From the NCBI GenBank assembly GCA_033782935.1, contig JAWQEG010001441.1, positions 372,001 to 436,000 on the forward strand: a DNA stretch of 64,000 nt, written 5' to 3'. Position 1 is the first letter of the stretch, and the number at the start of each line of letters is the position of its first letter. Source of the stretch: Petrolisthes cinctipes. Taxonomy: Eukaryota > Arthropoda > Malacostraca > Decapoda > Porcellanidae. The notes below the pieces were generated by a model. That model was not told the origin of the DNA. It worked only from the letters and a program-made list of their open reading frames with translations, and ran no database searches. The translations under genes were made by a program, and so were the position numbers. Of this stretch, positions 1 through 11,200 are shown piece by piece.

Positions 1-176
1 TATTTTGGGGTCCCAGAAGCGATCTGTACATGCCTACTCCGTGTTAGAGTATTTTCAAAATTCAGGCCCAAAACATGCTGAAAATCGATATTTTTGGTGC
101 CCAAAGTCAATATGTGCATGTATCTTCTGTACCCGTTTATATCTCAAATTCAGGCTCAAAACACCCGAAAATTCAA
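1..176 (+). repeat. Reference B monomer (176 bp, subtype B1)
   Basis: A complete B monomer. Diagnostic positions are ttcaggcccaaaacatgctg followed by atttttggtgcccaaag. A second subtype, B2, has acaggcccaaaacatgctg and attttagatgcccaaag; an example is 502-677. B differs from A mainly in having catgctg instead of catactg, and it is one base shorter (cccaaagtcaa against cacaaaagtcga). B carries the full-length first half, unlike C. Confidence 0.93.
50..139 (+). repeat. First half-unit (h1, 90 bp) of the dimeric monomer
   Basis: From tattttcaaaattcaggccc to the end of cccgttta. It aligns over its length with the next 86 bp: ttcaggcccaaaaca matches ttcaggctcaaaaca, gaaaatcgatatttttggtg matches gaaaattcaatattttgggg, and caatatgtgcatgtat matches caatctgtacatgcct. 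The 176 bp monomer is therefore an old dimer of an ancestral unit of about 88 bp. I judge identity at roughly two thirds by eye. C monomers have lost the last third of this half. Confidence 0.8.
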
Positions 177-225
177 TATTTTGGGGTCCCAGAAGCACTC
201 TGTACATGCCTACTCAATGCTAGAA
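140..225 (+). repeat. Second half-unit (h2, 86 bp) of the dimeric monomer
   Basis: Starts tatctcaaattcaggctc and runs to the base before the next tattttcaaaa at 226. It is the diverged partner of 50-139. It carries the most constant landmark of the array, ggggtcccagaagc, which includes the interrupted palindrome GGG-T-CCC and an AvaII-type GGTCC. All C monomers keep this half intact apart from the 10 bp loss in C'. Confidence 0.8.
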
Positions 226-324
226 TATTTTCAAAATGTAGGCTAAAAACATGCTAAAAATCGATCTTTTAGGTGCCAAAAAGTCGATATCTCAAATTCA
301 GTCCCAAAACACCCGAAAATTCGA
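177..324 (+). repeat. Reference C monomer (148 bp, subtype C1)
   Basis: A complete C monomer, recognised by gctagaatattttc, ggctaaaaacatgctaaaaa and gtgccaaaaagtcgatatct. Compared with A it lacks 29 bp between gtcgatat and ctcaaattc, the block that starts gtgcatgcatcttctg in A. The deletion ends share ATAT, so loss by short-homology recombination is likely. Subtype C2, for example 992-1139, has tcgacattttaggtgcc and gccaaaaaatcg. Each C carries the TAG that closes the forward open frame running through A and B. Confidence 0.93.
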
Positions 325-501
325 TATTTAGGGGTCCCAAAAGCGATCTGTACATGCCTACTCCGTGTTAGAGTATTTTCAAAATACATGCTCAAAACAT
401 ACTGAAAATCGATCTTTTAGGTGCACAAAAGTCGATATGTGCATGCATCTTCAGTACCCGTTTATATCTCAAAACAAGGCTCAAAACACCCGAAAATTCA
501 A
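325..501 (+). repeat. Reference A monomer (177 bp, alpha subtype)
   Basis: A complete A monomer, recognised by acatgctcaaaacatactg, gtgcacaaaagtcgatatg and tgcatgcatcttcagtaccc. The beta subtype, for example 1140-1316, has acaggccaaaaacatactg, cttctgtaccc and ttctggccctaaacacc. A is the only class with the 8 bp palindrome tgcatgca. Its length is a multiple of three, so an open frame passes through it. Confidence 0.92.
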
Positions 502-677
502 TATTTTGGGGTCCCAGAAGCAATCTGTACATGCCTACTCAGTGTTAGAGTATTTTCAAAATACAGGCCCAAAACATGCTGAAAATCGATATTTTAGATG
601 CCCAAAGTCAATATGTGCATGTATCTTCTGTACCCGTTTATATCTCAAATACAGGCTCAAAACACCCGAAAATTCAT

Positions 678-815
678 TATTTTGGGGTCCCAGAAGCAAT
701 CTGTACAGTGCTAGAATATTTTCAAAATATCGGCTAAAAACATGCTAAAAATCGATCTTTTAGGTGCCAAAAAGTCGATATCTCAAAATCAGTTCCAAAA
801 CACCCGAAAATTCGA
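678..815 (+). repeat. Reference C' monomer (138 bp, shortened C)
   Basis: A C monomer missing 10 bp: ctgtacatgcctactcagtg has become ctgtacagtg. The same deletion recurs at 2142, 4138, 5130, 6594, 7085, 8580, 9572, 11036, 11527, 16522, 17986, 18477, 19469, 19783, 20422, 21915, 22229, 23693, 24508, 37784, 38771, 40083, 41070, 42558, 44547, 46035, 47027, 49021, 51841, 55157, 56149 and 61463. It occurs on both C1 and C2 backgrounds (C2 at 19469, 21915, 61463), so it has moved between subtypes or arisen more than once. Confidence 0.9.
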
Positions 816-3783
816 TATTTAGGGGTCCCAGAAGCGATCTGTACATGCCTACTCAGTGTTAGAGTATTTTCAAAATACAGGCCCTAAACATGCTGAAAAT
901 CGATATTTTAGATGCCCAAAGTCAATATGTGCATGTATCTTCTGTACCCGTTTATATCTCAAATTCAGGCTCAAAACACCTGAAAATTCAATATTTTGGG
1001 GTCCCAGAAGCAATCTGTACATGAATACACAGTGCTAGAATATTTTCAAAATATAGGCTAAAAACATGCTAAACATCGACATTTTAGGTGCCAAAAAATC
1101 GATATCTCAAATTCAGTCCCAAAACACCCGAAAACTCGATATTTAGAGGTCCCAGAAGGTATCTGTACATGCCAACTCCGTGTTAGAGTATTTTCAAAAT
1201 ACAGGCCAAAAACATACTGAAAATCGATCTTTTAGGTGCACAAAAGTCGATATGTGCATGCATCTTCTGTACCCGTTTATATCTCAAATTCTGGCCCTAA
1301 ACACCCGAAAAATCGATATTTGCGGGTCCCAGAAGCGATCTGTACATGCCTACTCCGTGTTAGAGTATTTTCAAAATTCAGGCCCAAAACATGCTGAAAA
1401 TCGATATTTTTGGTGCCCAAAGTCAATATGTGCATGTATCTTCTGTTCTCGTTTATATCTCAAATTCAGGCTCAAAACACCCGAAAATTCAATATTTTGG
1501 GGTCCCAGAAGCAATCTGTATATGCCTACTCAGTGCTAGAATATTTTCAAAATATAGGCTAAAAACATGCTAAAAATCGATCTTTTAGGTGCCAAAAAGT
1601 CGATATCTCAAATTCAGTCCCAAAACACACGAAAATTCGATATTTAGGGGTCCCAGAAGCGATCTGTACATGCCTACTCCGTGTTAGAGTATTTTCAAAA
1701 TACAGGCCAAAAACATACTGAAAATCGACCTTTTAGGTGCCCAAAAGTCGATATGTGCATGCATATTCTGTACCCGTTTATATCTCAAATTCAGGCTCAA
1801 AACACCCGAAAATTCAATATTTTGGGGTCCCTGAAGCAATCTGTACATGCCTACGCAGTGCTAGAATATTTTCAAACTATAGGCTAAAAACATGCTAAAA
1901 ATCGACATTTTAGGTGCCAAAAAATCGATATCTCAAATTCAGTCCCAAAACACCCGAAAATTCGATATTTTGGGGTCCCAGAAGCGATCTGTACATGCCT
2001 ACTCCGTGTTAGAGTATTTTCAAAATTCAGGCCCAAAACATGCTGAATATCGATATTTTTGGTGCCCAAAGTCAATATGTGCATGAATCTTCTGTACCCG
2101 TTTATATCTCAAATTCAGGCTCAAAACACCCGAAAATTCATTATTTTGGGGTCCCAGAAGCAATCTGTACAGTGCTAGAATATTTTCAAAATATAGGCTA
2201 AAAACATGCTAAAAATCGATCTTTTAGGTGCCAAAAAGTCGATATCTCAAATTCAGTTCCAAAACACCCGAAAATTCAATATTTTGGGGTCCCAGAAGCG
2301 ATCTGTACATGCCTACTCAGTGTTAGAGTATTTTCAAAATACAGGCCAAAAACATACTGAAAATCGATCTTTTAGGTGCACAAAAGTCGATATGTGCATG
2401 CATCTTCAGTACCCGTTTATATCTCAAATTCAGGCTCAAAACACCCGAAAATTCAATATTTTGGGGTCCCAGAAGCAATTTGTACATGCCTACTCAGTGT
2501 TAGAGTATTTTCAAAATACAGGCCCAAAACATGCTGAAAATCGATATTTTAGATGCCCAGAGTCAATATGTGCATGTATCTTCTGTACCCGTTTATATCT
2601 CAAATTCAGGCTCAAAACACCCGAAAATTCAATATTTTGGGGTCCCAGAAGCAATCTATACATGCCTACACAGTGCTAGAATATTTTCAAAATATAGGCT
2701 AAAAACATGATAAAAATCGACATTTTAGGTGCCAAAAAATCGATTTATCAAATTCAGTCCCAAAACACCCGAAAATTCGATATTTAGAGGTCCCAGAAGG
2801 TATCTGTACATGCCTACTCCGTGTTAGAGTATTTTCAAAATACAGGCCATAAACATACTGAAATTCGATCTTTTAGGTACACAAAAGTCGATATGTGCAT
2901 GCATCTTCTGTACCCGTTTATATCTCAAATTCTGGCCCTAAACACCCGAAAATTCGATATTTTGGGGTCCCAGAAGCGATCTGTACATGCCTACTCCGTG
3001 TTAGAGTATTTTCAAAATTCAGGCCCAAAACATGCTGAAAATCGATATTTTTGGTGCCCAAAGTCAATATGTGCATGTATCTTCTGTACCCGTTTATATC
3101 TCAAATTCAGGCTCAAAACACCCGAAAATTCAATATTTTGGGGTCCCAGAAGCAATCTGTACATGCCTACTCAATGCTAGAATATTTTCAAAATATAGGC
3201 TAAAAACATGCTAAAAATCGATCTTTTAGGTGCCAAAAAGTCGATATCTCAAATTCAGTCCCAAAACACCCGAAAATTCGATATTTAGGGGTCCCAGAAG
3301 CGATCTGTACATGCCTACTCCGTGTTAGAGTATTTTCAAAATACATGCTCAAAACATAGTGAAAATCGATCTTTTAGGTGCACAAAAGTCGATATGTGCA
3401 TGCATCTTCAGTACCCGTTTATATCTCAAATTCAGGCTCAAAACACCCGAAAATTCAATATTTTGGGGTCCCAGAAGCAATCTGTACATGCCTACTCAGT
3501 GTTAGAGTATTTTCAAAATACAGGCCCAAAACATGCTGAAAATCGATATTTTAGATGCCCAAAGTCAATATGTGCATGTATCTTCTGTACCCGTTTATAT
3601 CTCAAATTCAGGCTCAAAACACCCGAAAATTCAATATTTTGGGGTCCCAGAAGCAATCTGTACATGCCTAAACAGTGCTAGAATATTTTCAAAATATAGG
3701 CTAAAAACATGCTAAAAATCGACATTTTAGGTGCCAAAAAAATCGATATCTCAAATTCAGTCCCAAAACACCCGAAAATTCGA

Positions 3784-6700
3784 TATTTAGAGGTCCCAGA
3801 AGGTATCTGTACATGCCTACTCCGTGTTAGAGTATTTTCAAAATACAGGCCAAAAACATACTGAAAATCGATCTTTTAGGTGCACAAAAGTCGATATGTG
3901 TATGCATCTTCTGTACCCGTTTATATCTCAAATTCTGGCCCTAAACACCCGAAAATTCGATATTTTGGGGTCCCAGAAGCGATCTGTACATGCCTACACC
4001 GTATTAGATTATTTTTCAAAATTCAGGCCCAAAAAATGCTGAAAATCGATATTTTTGGTGCCCAAAGTCAATATGTGCATGTATCTTCTGTACCCGTTTA
4101 TATCTCAAATTCAGGCTCAAAACACCCGAAAATTCAATATTTTGGGGTCCCAGAAGCAATCTGTACAGTGCTAGAATATTTTCAAAATATAGGCTAAAAA
4201 CATGCTAAAAATCGATCTTTTAGGTGCCAAAAAGTCGATATCTCAAATTCAGTCCCAAAACACCCGAAAATTCGATATTTAGGGGTCCCAGAAGCGATCT
4301 GTACATGCCTACTCCGTGTTAGAGTATTTTCAAAATACATGCTCAAAACATACTGAAAATCGATCTTTTAGGTGCACAAAAGTCGATATGTGCATGCATC
4401 TTCAGTACCCGTTTATATCTCAAATTCAGGCTCAAAACACCCTAGAATTCGATATTTTGGGGTCCCAGAAGCGATCTGTACATGCCTACTCCGTGTTAGA
4501 GTATTTTCAAAATTCAGGCCCAAAACATGCTGAAAATCGATATTTTTGGTGCCCAAAGTCAATATGTGCATGTATCTTCTGTACCCGTTTATATCTCAAA
4601 TTCAGGCTCAAAACACCCGAAAATTCAATATTTTGGGGTCCCAGAAGCACTCTGTACATGCCTACTCAATGCTAGAATATTTTCAAAATGTAGGCTAAAA
4701 ACATGCTAAAAATCGATCTTTTAGGTGCCAAAAAGTCGATATCTCAAATTCAGTCCCAAAACACCCGAAAATTCGATATTTAGGGGTCCCAAAAGCGATC
4801 TGTACATGCCTACTCCGTGTTAGAGTATTTTCAAAATACATGCTCAAAACATACTGAAAATCGATCTTTTAGGTGCACAAAAGTCGATATGTGCATGCAT
4901 CTTCAGTACCCGTTTATATCTCAAAACAAGGCTCAAAACACCCGAAAATTCAATATTTTGGGGTCCCAGAAGCAATCTGTACATGCCTACTCAGTGTTAG
5001 AGTATTTTCAAAATACAGGCCCAAAACATGCTGAAAATCGATATTTTAGATGCCCAAAGTCAATATGTGCATGTATCTTCTGTACCCGTTTATATCTCAA
5101 ATACAGGCTCAAAACACCCGAAAATTCATTATTTTGGGGTCCCAGAAGCAATCTGTACAGTGCTAGAATATTTTCAAAATATCGGCTAAAAACATGCTAA
5201 AAATCGATCTTTTAGGTGCCAAAAAGTCGATATCTCAAAATCAGTTCCAAAACACCCGAAAATTCGATATTTAGGGGTCCCAGAAGCGATCTGTACATGC
5301 CTACTCAGTGTTAGAGTATTTTCAAAATACAGGCCCTAAACATGCTGAAAATCGATATTTTAGATGCCCAAAGTCAATATGTGCATGTATCTTCTGTACC
5401 CGTTTATATCTCAAATTCAGGCTCAAAACACCTGAAAATTCAATATTTTGGGGTCCCAGAAGCAATCTGTACATGAATACACAGTGCTAGAATATTTTCA
5501 AAATATAGGCTAAAAACATGCTAAACATCGACATTTTAGGTGCCAAAAAATCGATATCTCAAATTCAGTCCCAAAACACCCGAAAACTCGATATTTAGAG
5601 GTCCCAGAAGGTATCTGTACATGCCAACTCCGTGTTAGAGTATTTTCAAAATACAGGCCAAAAACATACTGAAAATCGATCTTTTAGGTGCACAAAAGTC
5701 GATATGTGCATGCATCTTCTGTACCCGTTTATATCTCAAATTCTGGCCCTAAACACCCGAAAAATCGATATTTGCGGGTCCCAGAAGCGATCTGTACATG
5801 CCTACTCCGTGTTAGAGTATTTTCAAAATTCAGGCCCAAAACATGCTGAAAATCGATATTTTTGGTGCCCAAAGTCAATATGTGCATGTATCTTCTGTTC
5901 TCGTTTATATCTCAAATTCAGGCTCAAAACACCCGAAAATTCAATATTTTGGGGTCCCAGAAGCAATCTGTATATGCCTACTCAGTGCTAGAATATTTTC
6001 AAAATATAGGCTAAAAACATGCTAAAAATCGATCTTTTAGGTGCCAAAAAGTCGATATCTCAAATTCAGTCCCAAAACACACGAAAATTCGATATTTAGG
6101 GGTCCCAGAAGCGATCTGTACATGCCTACTCCGTGTTAGAGTATTTTCAAAATACAGGCCAAAAACATACTGAAAATCGACCTTTTAGGTGCCCAAAAGT
6201 CGATATGTGCATGCATATTCTGTACCCGTTTATATCTCAAATTCAGGCTCAAAACACCCGAAAATTCAATATTTTGGGGTCCCTGAAGCAATCTGTACAT
6301 GCCTACGCAGTGCTAGAATATTTTCAAACTATAGGCTAAAAACATGCTAAAAATCGACATTTTAGGTGCCAAAAAATCGATATCTCAAATTCAGTCCCAA
6401 AACACCCGAAAATTCGATATTTTGGGGTCCCAGAAGCGATCTGTACATGCCTACTCCGTGTTAGAGTATTTTCAAAATTCAGGCCCAAAACATGCTGAAT
6501 ATCGATATTTTTGGTGCCCAAAGTCAATATGTGCATGAATCTTCTGTACCCGTTTATATCTCAAATTCAGGCTCAAAACACCCGAAAATTCATTATTTTG
6601 GGGTCCCAGAAGCAATCTGTACAGTGCTAGAATATTTTCAAAATATAGGCTAAAAACATGCTAAAAATCGATCTTTTAGGTGCCAAAAAGTCGATATCTC

Positions 6701-8225
6701 AAATTCAGTTCCAAAACACCCGAAAATTCAATATTTTGGGGTCCCAGAAGCGATCTGTACATGCCTACTCAGTGTTAGAGTATTTTCAAAATACAGGCCA
6801 AAAACATACTGAAAATCGATCTTTTAGGTGCCCAAAAGTCGATATGTGCATGCATATTCTGTACCCGTTTATATCTCAAATTCTGGCCCTAAACACCCGA
6901 AAATTCGATATTTTGGGGTCCCAGAAGCGATCTGTACCTGCCTACTCCGTGTTAGAGTATTTTCAAAATTCAGGCCCAAAACATGCTGAAAATCGATATT
7001 TTTGGTGCCCAAAGTCAATATGTGCATGTATCTTCTGTACCCGTTTATATCTCAAATTCAGGCTCAAAACACCCGAAAATTCAATATTTTGGGGTCCCAG
7101 AAGCAATCTGTACAGTGCTAGAATATTTTCAAAATATAGGCTAAAAACATGCTAAAAATCGATCTTTTAGGTGCCAAAATGTCGATATCTCAAATTCAGT
7201 CCCAAAACACCCGAAAATTCGATATTTAGGGGTCCCAGAAGCGATCTGTACATGCCTACTCCGTGTTAGAGTATTTTCAAAATACATGCTCAAAACATAC
7301 TGAAAATCGATCTTTTAGGTGCACAAAAGTCGATATGTGAATGCATCTTCTGTACCCGTCTATATCTCAAATTCTGGCCCTAAACACCCGAAAATTCGAT
7401 ATTTTGGGGTCCCAGAAGCGATCTGTACATGCTTACTCCGTGTTAGAGTATTTTCAAAATTCAGGCCCAAAACATGCTGAAAATCGATATTTTTGGTGCC
7501 CAAAGTCAATATGTGCATGTATCTTCTGTACCCGTTTATATCTCAAATTCAGGCTCAAAACACCCGAAAATTCAATATTTTGGGGTCCCAGAAGCAATCT
7601 GTACATGCCTACACAGTGCTAGAATATTTTCAAAATATAGGCTAAAAACATGCTAAAAATCGATCTTTTAGGTGCCAAAAAGTCGATATCTCAAATTCAG
7701 TCCCAAAACACCCGAAAATTCGATATTTAGGGGTCCCAGAAGCGATCTGTACATGCCTACTCCGTGTTAGAGTATTTTTAAAATACATGCTCAAAACATA
7801 CTGAAAATCGATCTTTTAGGTGCACAAAAGTCGATATGTGCATGCATCTTCAGTACCCGTTTATATCTCAAATTCAGGCTCAAAACACCCGAAAATTCAA
7901 TATTTTGGGGTCCCAGAAGCAATCTGTACATGCCTACTCCGTGTTAGAGTATTTTCAAAATACAGGCCCAAAACATGCTGAAAATCGATATTTTAGATGC
8001 CTAAAGTCAATATGTGCATGAATCTTCTGTACCCGTTTATATCTCAAATTCAGGCTCAAAACACCCGAAAATTCAATATTTTGGGGTCCCAGAAGCAATC
8101 TGTACATGCCTACACAGTGCTAGAATATTTTCAAAATATAGGCTAAAAACATGCTAAAAATCGACATTTTAGGTGCCAAAAAAATCGATATCTCAAATTC
8201 AGTCCCAAAACACCCGAAAATTCGA
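3784..8225 (+). repeat. Super-repeat copy 1, complete 27-monomer unit (4442 bp)
   Basis: Monomer order: A B C' A B C A B C' B C2 A B C A C2 B C' A B C' A B C A B C2, starting at 3784, 3961, 4138, 4276, 4453, 4629, 4777, 4954, 5130, 5268, 5444, 5592, 5769, 5945, 6093, 6270, 6418, 6594, 6732, 6909, 7085, 7223, 7400, 7576, 7724, 7901 and 8077. Landmarks are a 177 bp B with an extra t (3961-4137), an EcoRI-type gaattc at 4445-4450, two C-B steps that skip A, and one A-C step that skips B. The last C is 149 bp, with an extra a. Confidence 0.92.
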
Positions 8226-11200
8226 TATTTAGAGGTCCCAGAAGGTATCTGTACATGCCTACTCCGTGTTAGAGTATTTTCAAAATACAGGCCAAAAACA
8301 TACTGAAAATCGATCTTTTAGGTGCACAAAAGTCGATATGTGTATGCATCTTCTGTACCCGTTTATATCTCAAATTCTGGCCCTAAACACCCGAAAATTC
8401 GATATTTTGGGGTCCCAGAAGCGATCTGTACATGCCTACACCGTATTAGATTATTTTTCAAAATTCAGGCCCAAAAAATGCTGAAAATCGATATTTTTGG
8501 TGCCCAAAGTCAATATGTGCATGTATCTTCTGTACCCGTTTATATCTCAAATTCAGGCTCAAAACACCCGAAAATTCAATATTTTGGGGTCCCAGAAGCA
8601 ATCTGTACAGTGCTAGAATATTTTCAAAATATAGGCTAAAAACATGCTAAAAATCGATCTTTTAGGTGCCAAAAAGTCGATATCTCAAATTCAGTCCCAA
8701 AACACCCGAAAATTCGATATTTAGGGGTCCCAGAAGCGATCTGTACATGCCTACTCCGTGTTAGAGTATTTTCAAAATACATGCTCAAAACATACTGAAA
8801 ATCGATCTTTTAGGTGCACAAAAGTCGATATGTGCATGCATCTTCAGTACCCGTTTATATCTCAAATTCAGGCTCAAAACACCCTAGAATTCGATATTTT
8901 GGGGTCCCAGAAGCGATCTGTACATGCCTACTCCGTGTTAGAGTATTTTCAAAATTCAGGCCCAAAACATGCTGAAAATCGATATTTTTGGTGCCCAAAG
9001 TCAATATGTGCATGTATCTTCTGTACCCGTTTATATCTCAAATTCAGGCTCAAAACACCCGAAAATTCAATATTTTGGGGTCCCAGAAGCACTCTGTACA
9101 TGCCTACTCAATGCTAGAATATTTTCAAAATGTAGGCTAAAAACATGCTAAAAATCGATCTTTTAGGTGCCAAAAAGTCGATATCTCAAATTCAGTCCCA
9201 AAACACCCGAAAATTCGATATTTAGGGGTCCCAAAAGCGATCTGTACATGCCTACTCCGTGTTAGAGTATTTTCAAAATACATGCTCAAAACATACTGAA
9301 AATCGATCTTTTAGGTGCACAAAAGTCGATATGTGCATGCATCTTCAGTACCCGTTTATATCTCAAAACAAGGCTCAAAACACCCGAAAATTCAATATTT
9401 TGGGGTCCCAGAAGCAATCTGTACATGCCTACTCCGTGTTAGAGTATTTTCAAAATACAGGACCAAAACATGCTGAAAATCGATATTTTAGATGCCCAAA
9501 GTCAATATGTGCATGTATCTTCTGTACCCGTTTATATCTCAAATACAGGCTCAAAACACCCGAAAATTCATTATTTTGGGGTCCCAGAAGCAATCTGTAC
9601 AGTGCTATAATATTTTCAAAATATCGGCTAAAAACATGCTAAAAATCGATCTTTTAGGTGCCAAAAAGTCGATATCTCAAAATCAGTTCCAAAACACCCG
9701 AAAATTCGATATTTAGGGGTCCCAGAAGCGATCTGTACATGCCTACTCAGTGTTAGAGTATTTTCAAAATACAGGCCCTAAACATGCTGAAAATCGATAT
9801 TTTAGATGCCCAAAGTCAATATGTGCATGTATCTTCTGTACCCGTTTATATCTCAAATTCAGGCTCAAAACACCTGAAAATTCAATATTTTGGGGTCCCA
9901 GAAGCAATCTGTACATGAATACACAGTGCTAGAATATTTTCAAAATATAGGCTAAAAACATGCTAAACATCGACATTTTAGGTGCCAAAAAATCGATATC
10001 TCAAATTCAGTCCCAAAACACCCGAAAACTCGATATTTAGAGGTCCCAGAAGGTATCTGTACATGCCTACTCCGTGTTAGAGTATTTTCAAAATACAGGC
10101 CAAAAACATACTGAAAATCGATCTTTTAGGTGCCCAAAAGTCGATATGTGCATGCATCTTCTGTACCCGTTTATATCTCAAATTCTGGCCCTAAACACCC
10201 GAAAAATCGATATTTGCGGGTCCCAGAAGCGATCTGTACATGCCTACTCCGTGTTAGAGTATTTTCAAAATTCAGGCCCAAAACATGCTGAAAATCGATA
10301 TTTTTGGTGCCCAAAGTCAATATGTGCATGTATCTTCTGTTCTCGTTTATATCTCAAATTCAGGCTCAAAACACCCGAAAATTCAATATTTTGGGGTCCC
10401 AGAAGCAATCTGTACATGCCTACTCAGTGCTAGAATATTTTCAAAATATAGGCTAAAAACATGCTAAAAATCGATCTTTTAGGTGCCAAAAAGTCGATAT
10501 CTCAAATTCAGTCCCAAAACACACGAAAATTCGATATTTAGGGGTCCCAGAAGCGATCTGTACATGCCTACTCCGTGTTAGAGTATTTTCAAAATACAGG
10601 CCAAAAACATACTGAAAATCGACCTTTTAGGTGCCCAAAAGTCGATATGTGCATGCATATTCTGTACCCGTTTATATCTCAAATTCAGGCTCAAAACACC
10701 CGAAAATTCAATATTTTGGGGTCCCTGAAGCAATCTGTACATGCCTACGCAGTGCTAGAATATTTTCAAACTATAGGCTAAAAACATGCTAAAAATCGAC
10801 ATTTTAGGTGCCAAAAAATCGATATCTCAAATTCAGTCCCAAAACACCCGAAAATTCGATATTTTGGGGTCCCAGAAGCGATCTGTACATGCCTACTCCG
10901 TGTTAGAGTATTTTCAAAATTCAGGCCCAAAACATGCTGAATATCGATATTTTTGGTGCCCAAAGTCAATATGTGCATGAATCTTCTGTACCCGTTTATA
11001 TCTCAAATTCAGGCTCAAAACACCCGAAAATTCATTATTTTGGGGTCCCAGAAGCAATCTGTACAGTGCTAGAATATTTTCAAAATATAGGCTAAAAACA
11101 TGCTAAAAATCGATCTTTTAGGTGCCAAAAAGTCGATATCTCAAATTCAGTTCCAAAACACCCGAAAATTCAATATTTTGGGGTCCCAGAAGCGATCTGT

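Larger units (their letters stand above)
1..3783 (+). repeat. Super-repeat copy 0 (partial), 4.44 kb family
   Basis: Twenty-three monomers ending in a 149 bp C at 3635-3783. Bases 1 to about 2380 match 4453 to about 6832 at a constant offset of 4452, including private variants such as agaagcactctgtac (around 196), the aaaacaaggctc run (around 473), ctgtacatgaatacac (around 1016) and tttgcgggtccc (1319). From about 2380 to 2780 the copy differs (B2 plus C2, where the next copy has B1 plus C'). After that the offset becomes 4442. The left end lies outside the window. Confidence 0.88.

Noticed and set aside
365..748. Repeated forward open frames of 60-165 codons, here 127
   Set aside because: They start mostly at GTG, recur with each monomer, are stopped or shifted by class indels, overlap in other frames, and have no recognisable domain. 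The frames are a consequence of monomer lengths.
1884..2084. Reverse-strand open frames of 66 codons repeated at 6336, 10778, 17728, 20164, 23435 and 24250
   Set aside because: They are the antisense of C-B monomer pairs and change with satellite variants. There is no sign of coding constraint.
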